DNA of 64,000 nucleotides from an endosymbiont of Galathealinum brachiosum (lineage in GTDB: Bacteria; Pseudomonadota; Gammaproteobacteria; SZUA-229), in NCBI GenBank assembly GCA_003349885.1, contig QFXC01000011.1, positions 186,001 to 250,000 of the forward strand. The letters are read 5' to 3'. Positions within the stretch are counted from its first letter, which is position 1; each line of letters begins with the position of its first letter. A program made the position numbers and the translations under genes. A model generated the notes under the pieces. The model had not been told where the DNA came from. It saw only the letters and a list, made by a program, of their open reading frames with translations, and did no database searches. This document shows positions 46,494 to 55,310 of the stretch, piece by piece.

Positions 46494-48671
46494 ATGAAAG
46501 ATATTTCTAAAATAGCACGATCTAAAAACCTATCGAGTGCCTATAAATATATTTGGAGCCTCATCATAGGCTTTTCGGCGCTTCTTGCGCTTGTTATCAT
46601 GGTTAACTGGATTAGTCTGACAAGCATTCAGCAACTGCAGGTAACACTGGAAGATATTACAGACAATCATCTAGAACGAATCATTTCTGTATCTGATATG
46701 GAGGAAAATGCACGCTTACGCATTATTACAATGTATAGAATGATACATATTGATGATCCTTTTGACCTTGATGACTCAAACCAGTTATTAAGTGAATATG
46801 CAGTTGAATTTTATAATGCACGAGAAAAAATTCTAAACACTCAATTAGATAACAATGAAAAAGAATTGATTGAAGTACAGGGAAATAAAGCAGGCGTTGC
46901 TGTCCCCATACAAAGAAAATTTTCAGATACCATCATGCAAGGACAGTATGCTCTTGCCGCCGAAATACTAAAATCAGAAGCCTCACCTGCTCATAAAGAA
47001 CTACTTAATGCTATGGAAGATTTGTATCAATACCAGATCAATAACGCCAGAGCAGCGGCAACAAAAGGTAAAAATGATTCTAATACAACATTAAATGAAT
47101 TAGTTTGGCTTTCAATAATTACTTTTGTTGTGGCGTTGGTTATTGGTTCAATCGTTATTATACGCGCTTTCAAATTAACAATTGAAAGAGAAAAACATTT
47201 ATCAGAACTTGAGAATATGAATAGAGAAGCTAATTTGGCGAACGAATCAAAAAGCACATTTCTTGCCAATATGAGCCATGAAATACGAACGCCTTTAACA
47301 GCAATTATTGGATTTTCAGATGAGATGCTAGAACAAGGCCAACTTAATAGTCACGACCTTAATTCAGCCAACACGATTTCACGTAGTGGAAAGCATCTTC
47401 TGCATGTAATAAATGAAATTTTGGATTTTTCAAAAATAGAAGCTGGCAAACTTGAAATAGAGAAAATGGATACGCCGTTATTTGAATTACTCAATGATCT
47501 GTATACATTAATAGATTTACAAGCACAGGAAAAAGGACTTTTATTTAAAATAAATTATGCATTCCCATTACCTGAATTTATTTATACAGACCCAACCAGA
47601 TTAAAACAAATACTGCTAAACCTATGCAATAACGCAGTTAAATTCACTGAAAAAGGCAGCGTTATTATTGACGTATCAATTAATAACGATCAACTAATTT
47701 TTAAAATAATAGATACCGGAATCGGAATATCTAATAGTCGAATTAATGATGTTTTTTCATCATTTGCACAGGAAGACTCATCAACCACAAGAAGATTTGG
47801 AGGCACAGGACTTGGCTTATGCATTAGTAAATTACTATCTGAAAAGCTCGGTGGAAATCTATCTGTAGAAAGCAAGAAAGACAAAGGAAGTGAATTTAAA
47901 TTAATAGTTTCTATTGGCGATAAAGAAAAAAGATTCTTTGTAAATTCGCTGCCCATTAATGAGGAGCAGATAACTAATAGAAAATTTATTGAAAAACATA
48001 GCAATCAGATTAAAGGTGAGATTCTGTTAGCAGAAGACAACAAAGATAATCAGGCATTAATACAATTATTAATCAATAAAACAGATTGCGTTATCGACAT
48101 AGCAAACAATGGCGAAATTGCAGTTAATAAAGTAAATTCAAGTCATTACGATTTGATTTTAATGGATATGCAAATGCCCGTAATGGATGGCATTGAAGCT
48201 GTGAAATTAATTCGCAAATCAGGTTTCGAAAAACCTATTATCGCTTTAACAGCTAACGCAAGAAAAAGCGACATACAATCTTGTTATAGCGCGGGATTTA
48301 CAGATTTTATTTCAAAACCAATTGACCGTGGCATCTTTTATGCTTCCTTAGAAAAACACCTAAATAAAAAAATTGAAATCAATCATGACTTAAGCTTAAA
48401 ACAAGATAAATCATTAAGTGATCTAAGATTTAAATTCATTTTAACTTTACCAGACACACTAATTAAAATAATTAATTCAATAGAAACTAATGACACTAAG
48501 GAATTAGATTCATTATTACACAACCTCAAAGGCATGGGCGGCTCATTTGGATGCCCTGAAATAACTGAGTGCGCTAATGAACTTGAGACATCTCTCCAAC
48601 ATTCAGGTATAGAGATTATGCCTGAAAAAATAAACGAACTTAAAAATTTAATTAAGGACATAAGCGCTTGA
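46494..48671 (+). CDS. Hybrid histidine kinase with receiver and HPt domains
   Basis: A 725-aa membrane kinase. Helix 1 lies at about 19-41, followed by a four-helix-bundle (4HB_MCP-like) periplasmic domain and helix 2 at about 203-223. HisKA has SHEIRTP with its histidine near 262. HATPase_c follows (NLCNNAVKF near 380; GGTGLGLCI near 440), then a receiver with ILMDMQMPVMDG (Asp near 556) and a C-terminal HPt domain with LHNLKGMGGSFG (His near 677). All modules of a four-step phosphorelay except the final receiver are in this one protein. The gene for a stand-alone receiver begins 20 bp downstream and is probably the terminal partner. Confidence 0.9.
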   Translation: MKDISKIARSKNLSSAYKYIWSLIIGFSALLALVIMVNWISLTSIQQLQVTLEDITDNHLERIISVSDMEENARLRIITMYRMIHIDDPFDLDDSNQLLSEYAVEFYNAREKILNTQLDNNEKELIEVQGNKAGVAVPIQRKFSDTIMQGQYALAAEILKSEASPAHKELLNAMEDLYQYQINNARAAATKGKNDSNTTLNELVWLSIITFVVALVIGSIVIIRAFKLTIEREKHLSELENMNREANLANESKSTFLANMSHEIRTPLTAIIGFSDEMLEQGQLNSHDLNSANTISRSGKHLLHVINEILDFSKIEAGKLEIEKMDTPLFELLNDLYTLIDLQAQEKGLLFKINYAFPLPEFIYTDPTRLKQILLNLCNNAVKFTEKGSVIIDVSINNDQLIFKIIDTGIGISNSRINDVFSSFAQEDSSTTRRFGGTGLGLCISKLLSEKLGGNLSVESKKDKGSEFKLIVSIGDKEKRFFVNSLPINEEQITNRKFIEKHSNQIKGEILLAEDNKDNQALIQLLINKTDCVIDIANNGEIAVNKVNSSHYDLILMDMQMPVMDGIEAVKLIRKSGFEKPIIALTANARKSDIQSCYSAGFTDFISKPIDRGIFYASLEKHLNKKIEINHDLSLKQDKSLSDLRFKFILTLPDTLIKIINSIETNDTKELDSLLHNLKGMGGSFGCPEITECANELETSLQHSGIEIMPEKINELKNLIKDISA

Positions 48672-48691
48672 TTTTATAGGATGAAAATGAA

Positions 48692-49063
48692 ATGGCCTTG
48701 AAACACAAAGTAATGATAGTTGATGATGTTGAAATTAACCGTGATCTTCTTGAGGCAATACTAGCAGACATGTTTGATATAGTGTCAGTGGCCAGTGGCG
48801 AAGAAGCTATTGAAACGATGAAAGAATTTGTTCCCGACATAATACTACTTGATGTGATGTTACCAGGAATAGACGGCTGTGAGGTTTGTTACCATATCAG
48901 GACAAATAATCACCTAAAGGAAATGAAAGTACTTATGCTTTCAGGCAACTCAGCCGCCCAGGATGAAAAAAGATGCATGAGTTTTGGCGCAGATCAATAT
49001 GTATGTAAACCATTTGAGGCTGTTGGCTTACGTAATAAAATCACGAAGTTACTCGAAATGTAA
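48692..49063 (+). CDS. Stand-alone response-regulator receiver (CheY-like)
   Basis: A 123-aa single-domain receiver. The acidic pair DD (near 11-12), phospho-aspartate in LLDVMLPGIDG (near 54), a hydroxyl residue in MLSGNS (near 84) and lysine in CKPFEA (near 106) are all present. It has no DNA-binding or enzymatic output, so it likely passes or receives phosphate, or acts by binding a partner. It lies 20 bp after the hybrid HPt kinase and is probably co-transcribed, being the natural receiver for that HPt domain. The 375 bp downstream hold no other recognisable gene. Confidence 0.9.
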   Translation: MALKHKVMIVDDVEINRDLLEAILADMFDIVSVASGEEAIETMKEFVPDIILLDVMLPGIDGCEVCYHIRTNNHLKEMKVLMLSGNSAAQDEKRCMSFGADQYVCKPFEAVGLRNKITKLLEM

Positions 49064-49377
49064 TGTTTTTCTAATAGCATTATAACTACCCTGGCAATAC
49101 TATTTTATTAAGCAATCACGATGACTTTCTACCACACCTACCAAGCATCTTCATAACTATATAAAAATTACCATATTTTATTTTACTATTTTGGGACAGA
49201 CTACGATTATTACATTAATGCGATAAAAGAGCGCACTCACCTTTCTTAAATTTCCTTTCCTGACTATCTTGTTTAAGTTTTATTCCATAAACCACGAACT
49301 AAAAATTAACTCTAAAACAAACACCTAATGAAACAAAGAATAAAAGAGAAAAATACGAAGATATATTTGAAATTAGT

Positions 49378-49408
49378 ATTGGTCGCTGAATAAAATCCAG
49401 CGACCAAT
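49378..49408. terminator. Hairpin downstream of the cytochrome peroxidase gene
   Basis: A perfect 11-bp stem (attggtcgctg and its complement) with a 9-base loop, 31 bases beyond the stop codon of the minus-strand gene at 49439. The following T content is modest, so terminator strength is uncertain. Confidence 0.55.
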
Positions 49409-49438
49409 CACTAATAAACAACACTTATAAAACGAGGA

Positions 49439-50662
49439 CTACCAGGGAGATGGCGTGCCTTCAGGAACATTTGGATCCATACCCCACGCTGGATAGTTAT
49501 CCGTTAATGTTTTCAGGAAAGCAACAACATCAGCTTCTTCAGCGTCAGTTAAACCTAAGTTACCAAGTTCACCGTTGTTCACGTTAACAGGTACCTCAGC
49601 ATTTGCCCATCCTTCAGATGCAACATCACGAGTATTGTAAAAATGCACAATTTCTTCCAGTGTTGCGAAGTAGCTGTTATGTGCATATGGTGCAGTAACA
49701 GCAATATTACGTAAGCTCATTACTTTGTGCTTACCCGCATCACCAGCATCACCCGTAGTTGCAGCAAGCCCGTTGTCTGGGCCTGGGTTACCTGCGATAC
49801 TGTGATTGCGTGGTACACCGATATTATCGTATGTGAAGTCAGTGAATACTGCTGGGTAAACATTTCCATCCGGGCCTGTTGCAGGATCCATTACATGACA
49901 AAGCGAACACTGTGCTTTACCTGCGAACAACGCCATACCACGCGCCTCTTGATCACTAAAGGTCGTTGCACCTGCCGTTACGAAATCAAACTTAGAGTCA
50001 AAGGCATTAAATTTACGACTTCTTTCAAAATTCGCAATTGCTGATGCCACTAAATCATAAGCATCAAATACTGCCTGAGGAGCACTATCATCTGAAGCAG
50101 CTAACGGATTAGATGGAACATCCTTTAAATCAAAGCCATATACTTTTTGAAAAGCATTCATATAACGTTTGTTATTTTTAATCTCAGAAATAACCGCCCA
50201 ACGACTCGGCATAGCCATTTCTAGCGGATTCAAAAATGGACCTTTTGCCTGATCTTCCAGAGTTGCAGAACGACCATTCCAGAATTGACCGCCAACCCAT
50301 AAACCTTCAGTTTCATCAAAATGGAAGCTTGGACTAAATGCCGCATAACCTGCGCTTGGGGAGTTCAATCCTCCAAATTTACCGGCAACTGAACCTCGAG
50401 AAGTGGCAGAACCTGTTGCCACATTTTCAGGATCAACAAAACCTGCCGCTACTGTTTTACCATTAAATGTTTTTACCGTACCCAAACTATGGCAACTGGC
50501 ACATGACTGATTTTTATTAAGCGATAAGTTTGTATCCTGATATAAAGCGCTGCCTAGCATTTGCTCAGGCGTTAATCCTGCTTGAGCAGATACACTTAAT
50601 GCCATGAACGTTATAAACCCTCCCGCCTTGATACCATTAGTCAATCTAATTTCTTTCATCAT
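49439..50662 (-). CDS. Di-haem cytochrome c peroxidase / MauG-family protein
   Basis: A 407-aa periplasmic protein with a signal peptide (about 1-28, ending AQA). Two c-type haem sites are present, CASCH (54-58) and CSLCH (252-256), in the bacterial CcpA/MauG arrangement. GRSATLEDQAKGPFLNPLEMA near 130-150 and KVMSLRNIAVTAPYAHN near 320 are conserved family motifs. Members either reduce hydrogen peroxide with electrons from cytochrome c or carry out MauG-type protein oxidation; the distal ligand needed to tell them apart cannot be assigned by eye. GGAG lies upstream of two adjacent ATG codons. It is a single gene, not obviously in an operon. Confidence 0.88.
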   Translation of the reverse strand: MMKEIRLTNGIKAGGFITFMALSVSAQAGLTPEQMLGSALYQDTNLSLNKNQSCASCHSLGTVKTFNGKTVAAGFVDPENVATGSATSRGSVAGKFGGLNSPSAGYAAFSPSFHFDETEGLWVGGQFWNGRSATLEDQAKGPFLNPLEMAMPSRWAVISEIKNNKRYMNAFQKVYGFDLKDVPSNPLAASDDSAPQAVFDAYDLVASAIANFERSRKFNAFDSKFDFVTAGATTFSDQEARGMALFAGKAQCSLCHVMDPATGPDGNVYPAVFTDFTYDNIGVPRNHSIAGNPGPDNGLAATTGDAGDAGKHKVMSLRNIAVTAPYAHNSYFATLEEIVHFYNTRDVASEGWANAEVPVNVNNGELGNLGLTDAEEADVVAFLKTLTDNYPAWGMDPNVPEGTPSPW

Positions 50663-51748
50663 TTATACTCCATGTATAGTATTGTTATTTTCTAATTTAT
50701 TTAAATTCCAAAAATTCAGCCTGAATTTTAATAAACCCTATCACTATTTTTTTTATTCATATGTAACGTAAGGCACATAATGCATTTGACCGTAATGATT
50801 AACATCAAACTTGAAGCGGCTGAGCAATCGAATTTATAAAGAGTAAGTATCAAAAATGTTTTTTTGAATGACAGGTTTAAAGTATTGTTAATTTATTAGT
50901 TAGAAGAGCAATAATTCTTCAAATAGCAAACAGCCGTTGATCCAGAAAAATATTACAATGGCAACCCGGAGGGTGAAAACTGATCAGGTATTCTGCGTAT
51001 ACTGTTGGCAATTTATCAGTCGCATACTATGGAATACCTGTATATTGCAATTATTTTTCTGGTATAACTTATTGATTTACTAAGACCCAACATTAACTAA
51101 AACAGGCTCACTATTTCCACTTTTTAATATTAGCTCAAAGCCATTATCAGCGGCCTTTTCATTTGAAGCTTTAGCAATAGGAAATTTAGTACTACAAATT
51201 TCATTGCCCTGTAAATCCTTACCACAAAGCAGGTCGGTACATGATTTCCTTACCGATAAGATCAAAATATATCGTCCACTGATAATGCGCCTCATATTGT
51301 TCATGGCCAATGACCGATAAGACTAACTGCAAGATTAATAAAGAACCTATAGTAAATATCTAAAGCCAATATCAGGACTAGTATTATTAATCCTACTCGT
51401 TATGTTTAGCTTTACTGTAGATGAAAAATACATAGTTTACCCCATAGCATAGTAAGCTACTTTAATCTAACTTCTATATTCTAGATATTTACGCGTTGTT
51501 CGAAGTGCTTTAATGCTACAAGAATGTATCCGTATAAGTATTAATCATTCCAGTTAAAGCATAATACCCTTACATGCGTTGCTGTTCAGGCGGTGTCAGT
51601 CTGTTACGTCACCAACATTATCATCCAAAGAAAACAATTTAATATTATTACGAGAAGGTTCGACCACCATTCGTCTTAAATAACTCCGTGTCGCTATAAA
51701 CAACTATGCAAACAAATCAACATTAATAAGATGACAGGAAAGATAACT
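50663..51748. other. Long region with no well-supported gene
   Basis: About 1.1 kb between the cytochrome peroxidase gene and the frameshifted small gene. The start must hold the peroxidase promoter. A 76-codon minus-strand frame (51080-51310) exists, but it lacks a clear ribosome site and resembles no family, so I do not call it a gene. No repeats or structured elements stand out. Confidence 0.4.
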
Positions 51749-51991
51749 ATGATGGCTAAAACAACACGCCCACCAGAAACATATGATTTCAGGTCGTGTC
51801 GACGTTATTACTCGCGTTAATCAGCATGAATTTACAAGCACTATATATACAGAAAATTTAACGCTACTGCTCTGAAACTAGTAACCCAGTGTAAAAGTGA
51901 TACTTTGAACCCTGTTTTTCTATCAGATGAAATAACGTTAAAGGGAATCAGTCAAATACAGAAAAATAATGAAGATGAATGGAATAAATAA
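51749..51991 (+). pseudogene. Small gene broken by two compensating frameshifts (hypothetical)
   Basis: An AGGAAAG lies before ATGATG at 51749. The frame encodes MMAKTTRPPETYDF, then reading continues sensibly in the +1 frame as SGRVDVITRVNQHEFTSTIY, and returns to the first frame as FNATALKLVTQCKSDTLNPV through to a TAA at 51991. The total length stays a multiple of three (81 codons including the stop). A strong terminator follows by four bases. It is either a gene with two compensating indels or a sequencing error pair. The restored protein is about 80 aa and of unknown family. Confidence 0.45.
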
Positions 51992-51994
51992 TCG

Positions 51995-52030
51995 ATCGGG
52001 GCACTATCAACAGTGCCCCGATGGCTTTAT
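51995..52030 (+). terminator. Intrinsic terminator
   Basis: An 11-bp perfect stem (atcggggcact and its complement, 51995-52022) with a 6-base loop, followed by ggctttattat. It directly follows the frameshifted gene at 51749-51991. Confidence 0.75.
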
Positions 52031-52092
52031 TATAAGCCTAAATATAAAGATCAAATGTTCATACCGTCAAACTCAAATCATAGTAAATAACT

Positions 52093-52311
52093 ATGATAAT
52101 ACATAACGTAATTGATCAAACGGACAATAAGAATATGAATATGTTAACTAAATATCAGCGTCAAATTCAAGATGATACAACTTCCAAAAATCTTGCTCTT
52201 AAAATAAAACCGGATCGCAGGATCAAAAACAATGAACGCCGGAATCTGAATTGCTTTAGTTTCAATTACAGTGATCCAGCTCGTAGATTTACCATTGATA
52301 GAAGACTATAA
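52093..52311 (+). CDS. Small basic hypothetical protein (72 aa)
   Basis: A possible 72-aa protein, rich in arginine and asparagine, with a repeated pattern of DRR/ERR motifs (PDRRIKNNERR and FTIDRR). No membrane segment is seen. The ribosome site is weak and an internal ATG at 52135 could be the real start. Short proteins with DRR repeats occur near signalling genes in several gammaproteobacteria, but I cannot name a family, and it may be a chance frame. Confidence 0.35.
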   Translation: MIIHNVIDQTDNKNMNMLTKYQRQIQDDTTSKNLALKIKPDRRIKNNERRNLNCFSFNYSDPARRFTIDRRL

Positions 52312-52571
52312 ATTACTTTGTTTTTAGAAAACACTCTCAGACGCCAGTATCCGCAATGGTTCGGAGACTGCCCTTTATGACAAATCACATCGGGTTTGCT
52401 TTTTTCATATTCTATACAGGTATGAAAGTGTAAAAGTTGTTATACGTGATTCAGGATAATTTATAGCCTGGTGAATGTCCGGTTCGGAAGCCTGAGCTAA
52501 CAAAAAACAATAGCTCCATTTCTAACTAGAACCTGCTCTACGCAATCTCTTTAATTAGGTTACAGCATTGA

Positions 52572-53030
52572 TTATGTGCTTTTATTATTAATAAATTTTA
52601 TTCGATCTTTTTCTGTAGCACCTTCTTCACACTCTCCTCTTATTTTCATCCAGCCTCGCCCAATATTACTATCAAGCTCAATATAACCTTCTCGACAATA
52701 ACCTGACTTTTCCAGCTTCACTTTAAGCATGTCATATAAATATTGCTTCATACTGGCATCATCACCAGATTTAGCCTTTCCCTTATGCATACCGTTTTCG
52801 CCTCCACGGCCACCCCCCATGCCAGAACCATTACCGGAACCTTTGCCACTTCCTCTTCTACTGGCTTGCGATGCTGTTTTTGTCAAACTGTAATTAAAAA
52901 GTTTAAGGCCACCAGGCTTTATATTTGTTGAAAACACCTCTGTAATCTCAGAAGACTTCCATTGATTTCTACCACAGGAAACCAAAACCATTGATAATAC
53001 AAATATTAGAAAATATTTTTTATAACTCAT
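52572..53030 (-). CDS. Small lipoprotein with glycine-rich linker (hypothetical)
   Basis: A 152-aa lipoprotein. The signal peptide ends in a lipobox (MVLVSCGRN, cysteine near 19). A glycine/serine/arginine-rich low-complexity segment lies at about 58-90 (GSGKGSGNGSGMGGGRGG), followed by a compact C-terminal domain (about 92-145) with two cysteines, in SGYCREGY and RGECEEG, that may pair. No named family is recognised. It stands alone on the minus strand. The glycine-rich stretch could be prone to length change. Confidence 0.6.
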   Translation of the reverse strand: MSYKKYFLIFVLSMVLVSCGRNQWKSSEITEVFSTNIKPGGLKLFNYSLTKTASQASRRGSGKGSGNGSGMGGGRGGENGMHKGKAKSGDDASMKQYLYDMLKVKLEKSGYCREGYIELDSNIGRGWMKIRGECEEGATEKDRIKFINNKST

Positions 53031-53192
53031 AGATACACTTAAACTTGGATTAGATAGAACGCGGTATTTTTTCCTATTAAAACTATATCAATATTAACCC
53101 ACGCATTCACAAACAGAATTTATAATATTTTAGCCAGCGCAACAACAGCTCTCTGAATCTCTCAATCCATTTAAATCTTTATTTTTTTGATA

Positions 53193-53507
53193 TTACTTTA
53201 TCTTCTTCATGGCTTCCTGTTCAATTCTTCTGATTTCATTTTTTACCAAATCTTTTGCTGCCTCAGAAAGTGTCGAACTATTTATAGCATCGCTTAACTC
53301 ACTCACAATGTATTCAAGCATTTCATCAGGCTTACTGCACGTAATCGCATCTTCTGTTCTTGTTTCAGAAAATTCTACATTTACGTATTTAGGCACCATT
53401 TTATTAACACCTGTTTGTGCATGGTTCGCTAATAATGGAGTGGCTTTAACATAGGGCTCCCCCTCCCATATAAATCGCTCGCCTATTTTTATGTGTGAAA
53501 ATTTCAT
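53193..53507 (-). CDS. Hypothetical protein (104 aa)
   Basis: A 104-aa soluble protein. The first half is a small beta domain (FSHIKIGERFIWEGEPYVKATPLLANH), of a type seen in uncharacterised short proteins of many gammaproteobacteria that begin 'F..l..G..F...g..y.K'. The second half is a charged helix ending KKIK. No signal peptide is seen. It lies 84 bp downstream of a second small minus-strand gene. Function unknown. Confidence 0.6.
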   Translation of the reverse strand: MKFSHIKIGERFIWEGEPYVKATPLLANHAQTGVNKMVPKYVNVEFSETRTEDAITCSKPDEMLEYIVSELSDAINSSTLSEAAKDLVKNEIRRIEQEAMKKIK

Positions 53508-53590
53508 AATTCGCTAAATCTCAAATAAACGGTTTTAGAGAAAAATTGTTTCTAATATTAGGAACATTATGCTCTGACACCTATTTTCTT

Positions 53591-53839
53591 CTAATAATGG
53601 TTAAGACTATTCTTTATTTTCTTTTGAAGTTTTTTGATGTCTTCATCAATTACTTTAGAATTTTCTAGAATGCCCTCTACACGGTTACAACGACAACCAC
53701 ATAATAATGGGTTATCGAAATTGAGAGTATATTGTTTTTTTCGCTCATCAGTACATGGTCTGCAAACTTCTTCACTAATATATAAGAGAAGTTTGTCGCG
53801 CCATGATTTGTATAAGTTGTCTTTTTTCATATGTAGCAT
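53591..53839 (-). CDS. Small cysteine-rich hypothetical protein (82 aa)
   Basis: An 82-aa protein with four cysteines arranged as CRPC and CGCRC, about 20 residues apart, which could bind a metal such as zinc. A lysine-rich helix forms the C-terminus. The more usual start may be the ATG three codons downstream (MKKDNLY). It is upstream of the 104-aa gene at 53193 on the same strand and may share its transcript. No family is recognised. Confidence 0.45.
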   Translation of the reverse strand: MLHMKKDNLYKSWRDKLLLYISEEVCRPCTDERKKQYTLNFDNPLLCGCRCNRVEGILENSKVIDEDIKKLQKKIKNSLNHY

Positions 53840-53895
53840 ACTAGTTTATATAACAGGTAGATTATGTCTAGAATGCTGTAAATACAAGTGAAGGG

Positions 53896-53975
53896 TAAAA
53901 TCAGGGACAGATCCGAATATTTGCTTATATTAGTAAAAACCGGGATCTGACCCGGATTTCTCGGGTTTCGCTTAA
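53896..53975. repeat. Remnant of a 'GGGATCTGACCC'-type palindromic repeat
   Basis: Sequences gggacagatcc (53911-53921) and gggatctgacccgg (53942-53955) are imperfectly inverted relative to one another, as in the end structures of REP-associated or IS-derived repeats. The surrounding 53840-54172 has no gene and includes the promoter of the RND operon. Confidence 0.3.
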
Positions 53976-54172
53976 ACTGCTTCAATGCCACCACTACTCA
54001 CTTGCTATCATCACAACCCATTAAAGTTATTTTTCAGTTAGATGATTCATCTCATAAATACCACTCAAACCTGACACTGGAAATATATTAGAGCCAGCAT
54101 TATTTATACTGATTACAATGTTGTATCATAGCTAAAACACATAACAACACTCTAACCACGGAAGACGCTTAA

Positions 54173-55300
54173 GTGAAAAAAATACTCTACGCTGCAGTTG
54201 CTGTTTCTCTTCTGGTTGGTACCATCATTTTCGCCAAGCTTGGTCAGTTTACGGCCATGGACGAGGCCGCCAAAAACATGATGCCACCGCCTGAAACGGT
54301 TACGGCTATGCAGGTTGAGGATAAACAGTGGGAGCAAACCATTATTACCACGGCAACCGTAACAGCTGTACAGGGTGTTACGGTAAGTGCTGAAATCGGT
54401 GGCAGGGTGACACAGATTAATTTTAAATCAGGTACCATCGCTAACAAAGGTGATGTGTTAATCCGACTTGATACTGCAAGCGAAGATGCACAACTTGCTG
54501 CTGCAGAAGCCTCATCTGTACTTGCCGAAGCAAGCCTCACCCGAGTACGTCAACTCAGCAAACAAAAATTAACCTCACAAGATGCCCTCGATGCTGCAGA
54601 AGCGAAAGTGAAACAAACTATCGCGCAAGAACATAACATGCGAGCACTGATTGCAAAGAAAACCATACGAGCACCCTTCTCAGGCAGACTGGGATTACGC
54701 CAGATTAACCTCGGGCAAATTTTACGTGAGGGCGATGCCATTGTGTCCCTGCATACCCTCGACCCAATCTATGTCGATTTTTCAATACCGCAGAAAATAC
54801 TGCTGAGTTTAAAACCGGATCTGGAAGTAAGGGTAACCGTTGATGCTGCACCTGACGTTATTTTTACCGGTAAAATACTTGCCAGCAACCCTGATGTGGA
54901 TCTTGTAACCCGCAGTGTAAGAGTGCGCGCAAAAGTCGCCAACCCTGATGAAGCTTTACGAGCCGGTATGTTTGCCAACGTCACCGTGGTTATGCCAGAA
55001 AAGCAGTCGGTATTACCCATTATTACAACTGCTATTGCCTATGCCACTTTTGGTGATTCTGTTTTTGTAATAGAAGAGCAGAAAAACGAACAAACCGGTA
55101 AAACTGAAAAAGTATTACGCCAACAGTTTGTGCAACTGGGTCAGACACAGGGTGATTTTGTTAATGTTATCGACGGCCTGAAAGCGGGCGAAAGCATTGT
55201 CACCAGCGGTGTATTTAAACTTCGCAGCGGCATGAAAGTCATCATTGATAATACGCTGGCACCTGAACCCAGTCTCGACCCACATCCGTCAAATTCCTGA
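54173..55300 (+). CDS. RND efflux periplasmic adaptor (membrane-fusion protein)
   Basis: A 375-aa AcrA/MexE-type adaptor. An N-terminal membrane anchor/signal (about 3-20) is followed by a biotinyl-lipoyl half (about 60-95, GVTVSAEIGGRVTQINFKSG), a coiled-coil hairpin (about 95-165), the second lipoyl half (RAPFSGRLGLRQINLGQIL near 175) and beta-barrel domains to the end. It links the inner-membrane pump to an outer-membrane channel. The start is GTG with GGAAG upstream. The permease gene begins 10 bp after its stop. No outer-membrane TolC gene follows here, so a TolC encoded elsewhere is presumably used. Confidence 0.92.
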   Translation: MKKILYAAVAVSLLVGTIIFAKLGQFTAMDEAAKNMMPPPETVTAMQVEDKQWEQTIITTATVTAVQGVTVSAEIGGRVTQINFKSGTIANKGDVLIRLDTASEDAQLAAAEASSVLAEASLTRVRQLSKQKLTSQDALDAAEAKVKQTIAQEHNMRALIAKKTIRAPFSGRLGLRQINLGQILREGDAIVSLHTLDPIYVDFSIPQKILLSLKPDLEVRVTVDAAPDVIFTGKILASNPDVDLVTRSVRVRAKVANPDEALRAGMFANVTVVMPEKQSVLPIITTAIAYATFGDSVFVIEEQKNEQTGKTEKVLRQQFVQLGQTQGDFVNVIDGLKAGESIVTSGVFKLRSGMKVIIDNTLAPEPSLDPHPSNS

Positions 55301-55310
55301 GTTATCTCGT

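Noticed and set aside
49190..49230. Ninth attachment copy, from a 'ttttgggacag' match
   Set aside because: Only about 11 bases resemble the R block; no core or L block follows.
51080..51310. 76-codon minus-strand open frame
   Set aside because: No ribosome site, no recognisable pattern and weak codon coherence.
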